A stretch of DNA of 64,000 bases from Cyathus striatus (taxonomy: Eukaryota; Basidiomycota; Agaricomycetes; Agaricales; Nidulariaceae), in NCBI GenBank assembly GCA_025738555.1, contig JAOVFP010000013.1, forward strand, positions 3,162,001-3,226,000, written 5' to 3'. The position numbers and the translations under genes were made by a program. Numbering within the stretch: position 1 is the first letter of the stretch; each line of letters opens with the position of its first letter. This document shows positions 20,351-31,261 of this stretch, one piece after another. The notes beneath the pieces are model-generated. The model was given only the letters and a program-made list of their open reading frames with translations. It did no database searches and was not told the origin of the DNA.

Positions 20351-22787
20351 TTATCTCACAGCTAACTCTGCTCGTAGTGTTTCAGCATCTGTACGTGCAT
20401 TTTCTAATGCAAGTATGCTTTCCCGAAGGGCTTCTTCAGCAGCTTCCACTCTATTCTTTGCAGTAGCTTCAGATTTTGCCATTCGCTCTACTTCCGCCCT
20501 TCCTTCATTTAATTCCTTTTTCATGCTGTCCTCTTTGTCTTTCAGGCGCCTCATTTTATCGCGTAATATAGCTTCTTCCCGTTCCGATGTCGCGCGAACA
20601 TCTTCAAGAATATCTTCCATGGTAGCTATTTTCTTCTGAAAATGGATCACTTGATCACGAAGTGTCTCATTATCTATTTCTTGGGCAAAGGAGATACATC
20701 CAGAGGATCGGGGTGACTGTGTACGATCAGAAAGTTGAGCACCTTCAAAGGCAGAAAGTTGAGTTTCCAAATTGTATCTCTGGGCATCAGCTTTGCTGAG
20801 GCGCTCCTCATAAAGCGCAATAGTTTCCTAGATAGTAAAGCATGTTTTTGGGGGTATTTATTTATATGACTGATTCACTTACCCTACCACACGCAGCTCA
20901 TCAATCTGTAAACCTAGGTCCCGTCTTTCTTCTTCAAGATTACCACATACATCATCAAGTCTAGACTGTAATATGTTCAATTCAGCTTCTTTAGCTTCCA
21001 ACAAAGTATTACGCTCGGCAATGAACACATCGCTCGACTGCACGGCTTCCTGTAAGCTTTGTATAATGCCTTCGCACCCTTCGAGTTTTTTATGTAACAC
21101 ACGGACGCCGCCTTCTTTACTTGATTTTTCAACTTCCAAGCATCCGGATATAGTTATGCACTTTTGTTCCAACGACGCTATTTTCTTGTCTCGCATTTCT
21201 AGGACTTCTTCTTGCTCAGATAAAAGATGCGTGAGTTTCGATATGTGGCCATTAGCCTCATCAAGTTCCAGCCGCAATGGTTCCACGGATGCAACTTCAG
21301 AGGTGACTTCATTCACACTTGCCATGCGCAGTCTGTCATTTTCGTACTCTAGTGCCCGAAGCCTGGACTCCAGCTGCTCCACTAGCTCCCTATTCTCACC
21401 ACCCGAAGAGACGGACGAGGATGAATGAGGTCGAGAAGGAGAATCTACGGAGGGGGATACCAAATGTGAGATGCATTCTTGTAAGATTTTTCTGTTTGTT
21501 TGTAGCTCAGTCAGAGACACGATGCTGTCTTCTCTTTTGTGCAACGGTTCGATGTAAGGTGCAGAACCAGCGACGGCAGACACTGGAGATGCGGGTGGGG
21601 GCATTGCAGCAGAACTCGGAATTCGTGCCCTAAGTGTATTTGCGGACGGACGTGCTTTCCCAACAGGCGAAGACGGCCCGCTGCCGATATTACGAGGAAC
21701 TCGATTGCCGAGGCCAGGCTTAGGCGTTGAAAATGGAGACGCTGTTGATCGTGTCGGAGAGGATAATGGTCGCGAGCTGTAGGATGGTGAAGGCACCAGA
21801 TTAGTATGATGATACTCAACTTTGCTTTCAGCATCTATATCACGCGAGCTAAGTTGTTTGGCAGTCATAGATGCATACTTTGGGGCTCGTGATCCCGCGG
21901 TGACATTGTTTGGAATTGAAGGAGACGTTGTCGTGGACATTGGCTTGGAGACACCTCGAATACGACTATTAGCAGGAGTGACTGCTGGGGTAATTCTACC
22001 GGTCGAAGTTGATGGTGTTATTCGGCCACTTGCTGGTGTCATTCTTCCATTGAAAGATGTCCGAGAAGCCGATGACGAGAAAGATGGTGTTACTCTTCCT
22101 GTTATACTGGGAGTCATGCGACCTCTGGAAGATGCTACAGAAGATGGACGAGATATTGCACCTAGCCCAACAGTCGGGGCGGAAAACTTCGTAGTGGCCA
22201 CAAATACTCCGCATTTTTCTGGACATATGAAATATTGTTTCCTTAAGCCATCGAAAAGAGGGGCGTGCAGATTAGTTACATATACGGCTAAAAGCCACTC
22301 GATTCAAAACGCACCCATTGACGCTACCGTTATTTTTTCCTTTCCCAGAAAAACCTCCACTGAGTTCAACTCCTGCCCATAGTCCCACTTTGCCGTCTAT
22401 CTCACCAATATACCGAAGCGTGCCTTCGTAGCCAAGGTATTCACTTCTCACGTTATCTCCAACTTCAAACGGCCGGGATACAACCTTGTTGATAAAAACG
22501 TCGGAGTGACGACTTGGCGGCCTGCTGGAGGAACGTACGAAGGTCGCAGTTTTTGAACGTTCATTTGGTGCTGAGTAATTAGATGATGATGCAGAGGCGA
22601 CTGAGGGAGAACGACTGGCAACGGAACGCCGGCCAGATGGAGGCGGCCCTAAGCCTGTTGTAGGTGATAGGGGGGCTGCAACACTACTATTGGGTATGGT
22701 CCTATGCTGTGCAGGATCATTGGCTTTAATAGCAAAAGCAAAAGCACGAGATATATCATCTTCTTCATCCAACGTCGAGAAAGTCAT
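20351..22787 (-). CDS. CAP-Gly microtubule plus-end protein (CLIP-170/Bik1/Tip1 family)
   Basis: Tracks growing microtubule ends and links them to cortical or dynein factors. Exon 1 (22315-22787) and exon 2 (from 22241) join to give a complete CAP-Gly domain: VGDNVRSEYLGYEGTLRYIG, VGLWAGVELSGGFSGKGKNN and GSVNGKQYFICPEKCGVFVA. The usual GKNDG core is GKNNG. A long Ser/Thr/Pro-rich basic linker with repeated GRMTPS/GRITPS motifs follows, then an extended coiled coil (about 21400-20360). The internal exon join near 20880 keeps frame only if the donor is the weaker GTAGGG rather than the adjacent GTAAGT. The protein ends RAELAVR at 20351 if unspliced; a donor there could extend it by about 40 residues into the neighbouring remnant. 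No zinc knuckle is seen at the C-terminus. Confidence 0.85.
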
Positions 22788-22878
22788 CTAACTTATGTAA
22801 AAAATCACGCCGGATCATAGCAGTTTCATATAGCATATTGCCTGTATTGTACATAGGCAGTAAAAAGAAGTCTACTGT

Positions 22879-23500
22879 TTAACCACGCTTCTTCGACACA
22901 CCAACGGTCTTACCACGACGACCTAGGGTAACATTGAGTTACCAAATCTTGGATGACGAGAGACAAATACGTACCAGTCGTCTTTGTGTGTTGACCCCTC
23001 ACACGGAGACCCCAGTAATGTCTCAAACCTCGGTGGGCGCGGATCTTCTTCAGCCGTTCCAGGTCATCACGCAACTTTGAGTCGACACCATTGGAAAGGA
23101 TCTGAGAATTTTTACCATCCACGATATCTTTTTGCCTGTTCAAGAACCAGGTTGGAATCTTGAATTGTGTGGGGTTTGTAATAATTGTCACAAGACGCTC
23201 AAGTTCATCCGAGTTCAGCTCGCCAGCTCTGCTACCAGATTCAGCAATACAATATCGTTAGAAGACAACCGACGTACCGCTTGTTGAGATCCACATCGGC
23301 CTTCTTGCACACCAAGTTCGAGTACCGGCGACCCACACCCTTAATTTCTGTCAGAGCATACATGATTTTTCGTTTTCCATCCACATTGGTGTTGAGAAGA
23401 CGGAGAATATGCTGAAATTTCATAAGAACATAGTAGAACAACGCCTAATAAATCAACTTACTTGGAACTGCTGGTGGGCTTCTGGAACTACAAGGGACAT
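22879..23500 (-). CDS. RPS18: 40S ribosomal protein S18 (uS13)
   Basis: Small-subunit head protein contacting the large subunit and the P-site tRNA region. The start at 23500 gives [13 protein letters not shown], followed by [53 protein letters not shown], the [12 protein letters not shown] block, [20 protein letters not shown] and the basic end GVSKKRG before TAA at 22879. At least three introns, including one just before the last exon (GTACGT..CTAG). Every signature of uS13 is present and the length fits. Confidence 0.95.
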
Positions 23501-24449
23501 GTTGGCGTAAAGCGTTGACCCTAATGAGATGTGTTAGATACTGCCGATTGAACACCCTTCATCCAACACATTTGGATTACATCCAACGAATCCGAGGAGA
23601 ATTTGGCAGTATATTCCTCGGATTCATGCTCTATCGATAACCACGATTGTAACGGAGTGGCTAACATGATACTCACCTTGAGGACACGGTACAGATGAAT
23701 GTTGACGCTACTGTACACGACGAACTGACCGACGATTAGCTATTTCGGCATTTTCCGCTATTATTTGTCAGTGTTAGCTTCCGTAAATAATACTGACAAA
23801 TAATAGCGGAAAATGCCAGTTGATAGCGACGATTAGACAAATTGATACGGGTGAATCACACGTGCAGGTGGTAGGTAAGCATGGTCTAGCTTGACCGGTG
23901 ACCCCCAGCTAAGGGTAGGAATCGCGGAGGATTAGACTCGCGGCCGTTCGTTATGCATTGGTGACGCCCTTGTTTGCTTCTACGTGGCAATGTAAATAGA
24001 TACAAAACATTACCTATAAAAGGATAAAACGCAAACAAAGGGCCATCGTTCTCCTCACCAGTCACGCAGTGACTCAAAAACTGTGACGCGTCACAAAGAA
24101 TGGTTGGTCGCGAGCCTAGCGGAGGATAGTCATCATATTGTGAGCCAGTGGTTGGTTGTGGTTGGTTGTTTTATTGTCCTTGCGCACGTAGACGCTCTGT
24201 AGGCTGATGTAAGTTTGATAGCCATGGGTTACAGTAGTAAAAGGCTAAGGAAGTCCACGAATGACTGTTCAGTTTATTATCCGGGGCATAGTTAATTGTT
24301 GCAATTGTATGGATGAAAGACAAAACGTTGAATTCATAAGACAAAAGTTGAATTCACAACAGACTCAGTCAGTCAAGTGATCCAGGTTTCTCACGCTTGT
24401 TAGTAACTTTGGTGTTAGGGTTGACTTTAGTCCAATTACCTTCTTCCTC
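23501..24449. promoter_or_regulatory. Divergent promoter region of RPS18 and TFIP11
   Basis: No gene seen. It holds the small inverted-repeat element at 23740-23826 and a perfect 12-bp palindrome GTGACGCGTCAC at 24083-24094 with an ACGCGT core, about 360 bp upstream of the TFIP11 start. Confidence 0.5.
23730..23836. mobile_element. Short inverted-repeat (MITE-like) element with flanking direct repeats
   Basis: Two perfect 26-bp inverted arms, 23747-23772 and 23792-23817 (GGCATTTTCCGCTATTATTT at the outer end of the left arm), are separated by 19 bp. The outer ends also share CTAT in inverted orientation. The 87-bp element (23740-23826) is flanked by identical CGACGATTAG at 23730-23739 and 23827-23836, which looks like a 10-bp target-site duplication. 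It has no coding capacity. The arms could form a strong hairpin in DNA or RNA. Confidence 0.65.
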
Positions 24450-27400
24450 ATGCCCCGTAGAAAACGCGTTCTGGACGATGGTGACGACTCGGACGCATCC
24501 TTGCCTTCCGATATCAATGACATAGACTTCGATAATGACCCTGATGCACGAGAAGAGCGTTCTCTCTTTGAAAACCCATACCACCATAAACGCAGGAGAA
24601 AGAACGGGAGAGAAGATGCTATCTACGGCGTATTTGGTGACGACAGCGACGATGACGACTACCGAACCAAAGGCTCTCCCAAAGAGAAGAGGACTGACTG
24701 GACTAAGGTGCCGGCTTTTGTGTCTGGGGCCAAGAAGCCCGACTTAGAGGAGCCGTCTACAATGGACGTGGGCAAGCAAGAGGAAGGTGGCGAAAACATG
24801 AGCGAGGAAGATGATCAGGACGATGGATCTTCGGAGGGCGAGAGTGAGATTGGAGACGATGAGTATGCTTCTGATGGTTCTCCACCTCCTAGGCCTCCAT
24901 CTCCTCGAATACAAGTCGAAGAAGACGAGGAAGCTGAGAATCGACCTGGCATGAGCGGCATTGATTCGTCAAGGGGGGGCATAGGTTCCTTGGCGTCGGG
25001 AGGAGGCATAGGGTTTTCGAAGGGTGGAATAGGTTCATCAAAGGGGGGTATTGGCTCTTCAAGAGGTGGTATTGGTTCCGCCCGTGCAACCGTGACATCC
25101 TTTAATGCTGCCAGCACGTTCACATCTACGATTGACTCCACTAGTTTCTTCAAGGCAGAACCCGAGCCGCAGTCCACTACAACCACAGCGACAAAGGAGC
25201 GCTCGTCGTCTCCAACGCCTTCGACAGATAATTTCCCAGCTTCATTTGGCGGTTCTCATAGTCAGAGGTTTAACAGAAGTTCTGCATCTACGCCACAACC
25301 AGCCAACCTTAGTCGTGAAGAAATGATACATTTCAGTACAATTCAAAGCACCTTCGGGGCCCGAATGCTTGCGAAGATGGGTTGGCAAGCCGGAACAGGT
25401 CTCGGCGCTAGTGGAGAGGGCATCGTCACTCCCATCGAGAGCAAGCTTCGTCCTCAAAAAATGGGTATTGCGTTCCGTGGTTTCAAGGAGAAGACGGCTC
25501 AGTCAAAAGCGGAGGCACGCCGAAGAGGTGAGGTCGTCAGCGACGACGAGGAAGACGAGAAGGTGAAACGGATGCGTAGGAAGCAGAAGAAGGCAGAAGA
25601 AAAACGTTCAGATGTATGGAAGAGACCCAAGAAAGTCAAGACCAAAATTGAACACAAGTCCTACGAGCAAATTATCGCAGAGGCCGGTCAAGAACCTGCA
25701 ACATCAGGAATCGGTCAGATAATCGACGCTACAGGCGCGGTGGTATGTGTTTATCCTATAGCTGTAAACTCCTATTCAAATGACTCACAGCCGCGCGAAG
25801 TATCATCTTTGGCCGATGTTTCGCTCAATACATGGTCCCCGACGAACGACCTCACGCGTATACCAGAAGTTCGGCACAATATTCAACTTATTGCAGACTC
25901 CTGTAAGACCGATCTGGATAGTTTGGCACGCGAAGCCAGAGCTTTAGAAGAGCGCAAGAAGTGGATTACCACAGAAGATGCTCGTCTACGAAGGAAGGTG
26001 GAAAGTGAAGCAGAACGTATGTTTGGATTTTCCTTCCTTCCCCAAACCCTTTTTCATTTTTTTATTACAGTCATTGCTCGGCTGCAGCAGATTCAGATAG
26101 TCACAAATGATATCAACAACGTTTCTAAGGAACTGAGCTCCGTTTACGAAGTGTCACTCGAGTCGTTTTCGCCACTCTTTCATAAACTTGCGGATAAATT
26201 TGCCTCGGAATTTGATAAATATAAATTAGACGAAATTGTGATAGCTGCCATTGCACCTGTGGTACGGCGAATGGTAGCTAACTGGGATCCTCTCGGAGAT
26301 CCAGCGGAGTTTGTTTCAACGTTCCGAGGATGGAGGAAAGTGTTAAAGGTCAATATCGCGGACAATATTCCTCAGCATCAAATTGATGCATATGGAGCAA
26401 GGTCGACAGTGGCCCCTGCTGAAACGTATGTGTGGCCTAGTACAACTGATCGCAGTATACTGACCGTTACATAACAGGGAAAAGCTTATGACACCATTTG
26501 AAAGCCTTCTATGGAATATATGGCTACCAAAGGTGCGAACATCCATCAATAACGATTGGTCGCCTGATATACCACAATCCGCTGTGAAACTTTTTGAATA
26601 TTGGTCAACACTCCTTCCTCCCTTCATTCGCGATAACCTACTTGATCAGTTAATTCTTCCGAGGGTGCAAAAGACTATTGCAGACTGGAATCCCAAACGG
26701 TGTGAAGTGTCTTTGCAGTCAATTGTTTTCCCTTGGTTACCTCACGTTGGCCTGCGCCTAGAAGACATCCTTGGAGATGCCAGAAGGAAGGTTAAGAGTT
26801 TGTTGAAAGCGTGGAACATGGGAGACGAAAAGCCCAAGGATCTGCTGGCTTGGAAAGATGTAAGTATATACAATGTTCAAGAGATTCGACGTTGACTTAA
26901 CATATTTACAGGTCTTCGACGCAGTCTATTGGGATGATATGATGTTGAATTATATCGTACCCAAACTAGCGGCCACCCTCCGCGATAATTTCAATATCAA
27001 CCCTAGGAACCAGCAGATGGAACCTTTGGAGCAAGTTTTGCAGTGGTCAGATACAATTCGGCCTTCTGTCTTTTCACAAATTCTCGAGAAGCAGTTTTTC
27101 CCGAAGTGGCTTCACGTGCTTCATTTTTGGCTCACGCAACCAAAGGTCAGCTTCGAGGAAGTTGCACAGTGGTATTCTTTCTGGAAGCAGTCTTTCCCAG
27201 AGTCAGTGCAAAACATCCAAGGAGTTAGTCGTGGTTTTATATCAGGCTTGCAACTGATGAACAAAGCAATTGAACTTGGACCTGAAGCACCATCCCGGCT
27301 TTCTCGCCCTGATTTTGCTTCCAATATTTCAGTGCCGAGCAATTCACGCAGCGGTAGTGCTGCTAAGCTTTCAAAAGCTCCACTTCGACCATCGGCTCGT

Positions 27401-27667
27401 ACGCAAGAAATTACCTTCCGTTCTATTGTGGAAGATTTTGCTGTAGAACATAATTTACTCTTTATTCCAACTGGGCGTGCCCATGAACGATCTCGAATGC
27501 CGTTGTTCAGAGTCAGCTCTACTGCGAGTGGGCGCAGCGGTTTACTAGTCTATCTTTTGGATGACGCGGTATGGGCTCCAAGAACGGCTGGACCGACTGG
27601 GGAGGCAGAGGACTTTACGGCCATCAGTCTAGAAGAAATGGTACAGAGAGCGATAGTTGTGACGTGA
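24450..27667 (+). CDS. NTR1: G-patch spliceosome disassembly factor, TFIP11/Ntr1 family
   Basis: With the helicase Prp43, TFIP11/Ntr1 disassembles the intron-lariat spliceosome. The start at 24450 (MPRRKRVLDDGDDSDASLPS) opens an acidic N-terminal TIP region, followed by Gly-rich GGIGSS-type repeats (about 24968-25080) and a G-patch (about 25345-25495: FGARMLAKMGWQAGTGLGAS and GIAFRGFKEKT), then a helical GCFC domain with LLWNIWLPKVR and DAVYWDDMMLNYIVPKLAAT. The GCFC part contains introns at about 25743-25790 (48 nt), 26018-26070, 26426-26477 and 26860-26911, each closing the frame. The first is a multiple of three with no stop, so its retention would add only 16 residues. The frame stops at 27665. 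Domain order and length match TFIP11; the yeast-style symbol is by family. Confidence 0.92.
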
Positions 27668-27749
27668 TGCGAAGAATGCAGTTTGTACCTTATTATTATT
27701 CACACAACATAAATGCACGATATACAATGAAGGGTGTAATATTGTAAAA

Positions 27750-30249
27750 TTAGTGTGAATTACGGATCAGCGATGTTTGTACAGTTGAAGATAGAAATAG
27801 CACCAGTGCAATCACCACTGGGACAACGTAGTAAGAATACTGTATGTTCCTAGTGGTTATTGTTTAACTTACATGATAAGCGGTTGTTCACCTTTGTGCC
27901 GATCTCCCAGCGAAAAATATGCGATATCAGATGGTGCTTCTGCAATTACGTTGTCATCTGGACTCTCTACTCCTCCAAGGGTATCCCAAAGGCGTATACA
28001 GCCTATTATTAAAGTGAGTTACAAAAAATGGTGTGTATTGCTCTAGTGTGGTGGCTCACCATCTTCTCCGCCAGTTGTAAGACCCAAGCGACTGCCAGAA
28101 TACGAATGGACCCATTGTACTTTGGTTACTCCGTATGACTTGCAGCCTGGAGCAACTCTTGAAGCCCCTACGTGTTCAAATTTATACAATAGTCTGTCGT
28201 TCATCCGACTATCGTATACATGGATTTTGTTGTCGTTGCGTCCCAGTGCCAAGTATATATCATCTGGACTAAACGCCAAAGAATTCACCTCACCCTCTAG
28301 ATCATCCGGGAAATTCTCAAGGTCTACCGTCAATAATGCCCGTGAATCATGTCGGCGAGCATCGTAAAAACGAAGCCAATTCTTGTGATTATCATCATTC
28401 CTGGTTGTAAGAGCTAGGGTTGAACCTATAATTACAAAGTTATTTCATTACGTATGCTAACCAAGAACAGGAAGATAGCAAACCAGAGTTATTCAAAGCT
28501 AGTGAATCACCAGCTTCGTGTGCATCGAAGTCACATACAGTACTTTGATGAACAATGTCGAATGCCTTGTGATACCCAATGGATCCGTTACCCTCAAGAG
28601 GCTCAGATGAAGCAAATAAAAGGTTGTTGGAGGCATTGGCTCCCCATGCCATGGCGCCAACTGAATGACGAGTGCCTGCTGGAGCAACAACAAAAGTAAC
28701 ATCATCTGGATTATTCAGGATATTATAAATGACATGTAACTTCCTAGTGTAATAACAGTTGGCATACTGACACTAGCAATAAACATCATGAGTCTCACCT
28801 TTCGGCTACAGCAAGAATGGAAGTACCAGGTTTGAAAGCCAAATCATGTAGGCAGCGAGATTTTTTGAAAGAATGAACTTCAGCAAGCTCATCAGTATCA
28901 CTTATCCAGAATGCAATATCATTACTTACGTTTTTCTCCTGTATAACCTGCTGGAAACCCATCTGCATCATATTGCCATATTTTTACGAAATAATCAGAA
29001 CCACTGGTGACCAGCAAATCACTGAAGATAGTTAAATTAGGAGTGGAACGGAAGGGGTACTTGGGAGGTACAAACTTGCATGGGTCGAATTTTATATCAT
29101 GGATGGCATAATTTTTTTCGTCATCTACAAAGACAGTTAATCTTGAGAAGCTCATCCAAATGTTTGACTCACAATTTCCTGCGCAACCAAACTTAAAAAG
29201 TGTCCCTTCAATATATATTGAGCTGGATCATTTGCCACTGAATGATTCCACATGATCAAAGATCCTGGACGATTATATGGGTTACGGTCCTGGAGGGCTG
29301 CTTATTGTAAGTAAAGACAGCAAGAACTAAGCCTTCACCACCTACCATCAATATGATCAGGCAAGCCCCCAACGACGCTACTTCCAATGGCAACCCATCC
29401 TTCTTTCTGCTCAATCTTGGTGATGGCTGCAATATGTAACTATGGGTAATGAAATATAGTGCGAAATGGAACTAACATCCTGGAGAGTGACTAAACGACT
29501 GAATTAGGTTCAGATCATTTAGCTGGAGGTCTTCTTGAAGAGTGCTCCGTATATTACATCTCTGCAAGACACCCCTCCTAAAAATTTGTGATTGATGTCG
29601 ACGATATGTATCCAGAGTCCTGAGCTAGACTACAACTTCAACAAGATATACATGATTTCAGTAAATACCAACCTTATCCCAACTAAAAGATGCTCGGAGT
29701 CGCGTTGGGTCTCTGATTTGGGTTGATATATCGACATACGGAATAGTAAAAGGTGGCAAGGCAATATTATTATTCCAAGGCTCATTGACAGTGATAGCTT
29801 TAACTTTATTACTGTGGGATTCATTTACTTTCCACTATATAGTGGAAATAAGTCAGGTAGCTACATCAAAACATTCAACAGAGGAATGGATATTACATTT
29901 TGTATGTTGTCCAAATCTAATGCAGCATGCATGGTGTTGTATTCCTCTTCACTGCCTGCATCACCAACCAATTTATGTCGCTTAAACCAGTGTAAGTGTT
30001 CATTAGTGCAGAACTTAGTCAACACACCTTCGAAGGTCGGACTAGCTCCTCGATGTCACTGGAGGAGTCCAACACAATAATGTCCCTATTGCGAGGAGTT
30101 CTACCTCTTTGAACTATACGATCAGAATTAGGATTAGGTCGCCTGGAGAGTCTGATTTGTCTTGGTGGAGGGCTAAATGCTAAGATTTCCTGTATGTCAT
30201 CTTCTGATTCGTTCGTAAGGTCAATGGTGTCAATATTCGTCGAGTTCAT
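27750..30249 (-). CDS. WD40-repeat protein with N-terminal SUMO-interaction-like motifs
   Basis: The N-terminal exon (start 30249) reads MNSTNIDTIDLTNESEDDIQ and, later, RDIIVLDSSSDIEEL: two hydrophobic cores followed by acidic/Ser residues, as in SUMO-interacting motifs. Downstream exons give PFTIPYVDISTQIRDPTRLR, IAAITKIEQKEGWVAIGSSV, LLVTSGSDYFVKIWQYDADG, VNSLAFSPDDIYLALGRNDN and GCIRLWDTLGGVE, typical WD40 blades, at least five recognisable. About eight introns. The 3' end is unsettled: the unspliced frame stops at 27869 after PLIM, while a 23-nt intron (27850-27872) would add a hydrophobic tail (YVVPVVIALVLFLSS) ending at 27750. I do not recognise the protein; a tail-anchored WD40 would recall Sec12-type proteins, but the N-terminus does not. 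The 5' end is 255 bp from divergent RPB4. Confidence 0.7.
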
Positions 30250-30504
30250 GATTATTGGTCTGGGGAGTTTGGGTTGGAGCGATAATTGGGTACGAGTATA
30301 TGGGTATGGGTAAGGGTAAGTTACGAAGCTGCAGATACGGCGGACATGCGATATGTGGCTATGTAAACCTAGTACTTAAATTAGTCTGCTACGTCGCGTC
30401 GCGCGACAGTTGTGGTTGCTTGGATATGTTTACCTACGGAGTGGGAACATGCACAACAGCGCAAGTCTCTCGCTCAAGTTGCGGGTTTTTAATTAATTGT
30501 GACC
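30250..30504. promoter_or_regulatory. Short divergent promoter between the WD40 gene and RPB4
   Basis: The 255-bp gap separates two start codons facing away from each other. No TATA box is evident. Co-regulation is possible but not shown by sequence. Confidence 0.5.
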
Positions 30505-31127
30505 ATGGCAATGCGATTGCGACACAGGCCCCAGACTGAGGAAGAAGATGCTTCGGCCTTGAAGCTTGGTCCAGGTACGAAAGACGTGCTAATACTAAGA
30601 AATTTACTGATATTATATCACATCACCCTAGAATTCAACAACGCAGGTTGTTTATTGATTTCTGAGGTCAAGTACCTTCTCGAAAACCGCGACAAGGACG
30701 CGCCAGATACTGCGTTCGTGCAATGTATGCTACGTACGGTGAAGTTGTGCTAATTCGGCTTCAGCGTCTATAATAAGACCCTTGAATATGTAAAGACATT
30801 TGCTAAATTCAATACCACAGACTCCGCCAGCGCTGTACGAGAGTGCGTATTCTTACATATGTGAGATGCCGGTTTAATCATTTCAACCTCTGCAGAACAC
30901 TTCGAAGAGAACCAGCCCTTACGCAGTTTGAAACCGCACAAATTGCAAATCTATGTCCTGCTAATGCCGAAGAGGCGAAAAGCATTGTTCCAAGGTACGT
31001 CTTGGCCTGAAAACAAGTTACCATATTTGGGTCACTTCATCTTCCATATAGCCTGGTAAAAATCGACGACGATCGTTTACAAGCATTGCTCGACGAGATA
31101 CAGACGATGAGGAAGTTCCAGACATAA
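30505..31127 (+). CDS. RPB4: RNA polymerase II subunit Rpb4
   Basis: Forms the Rpb4/Rpb7 stalk of RNA polymerase II, involved in initiation and in mRNA export and decay. Five exons close to 136 residues: 30505-30574, 30632-30719, 30765-30842, 30896-30994, 31052-31127. The product contains LLISEVKYLLENRDKD, YNKTLEYVKTFAKF and FETAQIANLCPANAEEAKSI, the conserved Rpb4 HRDC-like core. The second intron (30720-30764) fits frame only with a GC donor (GCAATG) and a CAG acceptor; no GT donor nearby keeps the YNKTLEYV frame. The ATG at 30505 is followed by MAMRLRHRPQTEEEDASALK. The 3' end lies 134 bp from convergent PUS1. Confidence 0.93.
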
Positions 31128-31261
31128 CACTATAGTATAGTCATGCAGTTCGTGGGATTATGGGCTTATATGTGTATTTTATAGATAGATCTGTAATATA
31201 ATTGATATATAATGCTCCGTAACTTGACCATCCAGAGTCACCAGAAGGAAGATGCATTCAT

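Noticed and set aside
21822..22382. Plus-strand frame of 186 codons
   Set aside because: It is the antisense shadow of the CAP-Gly gene, whose frame carries the conserved domain.
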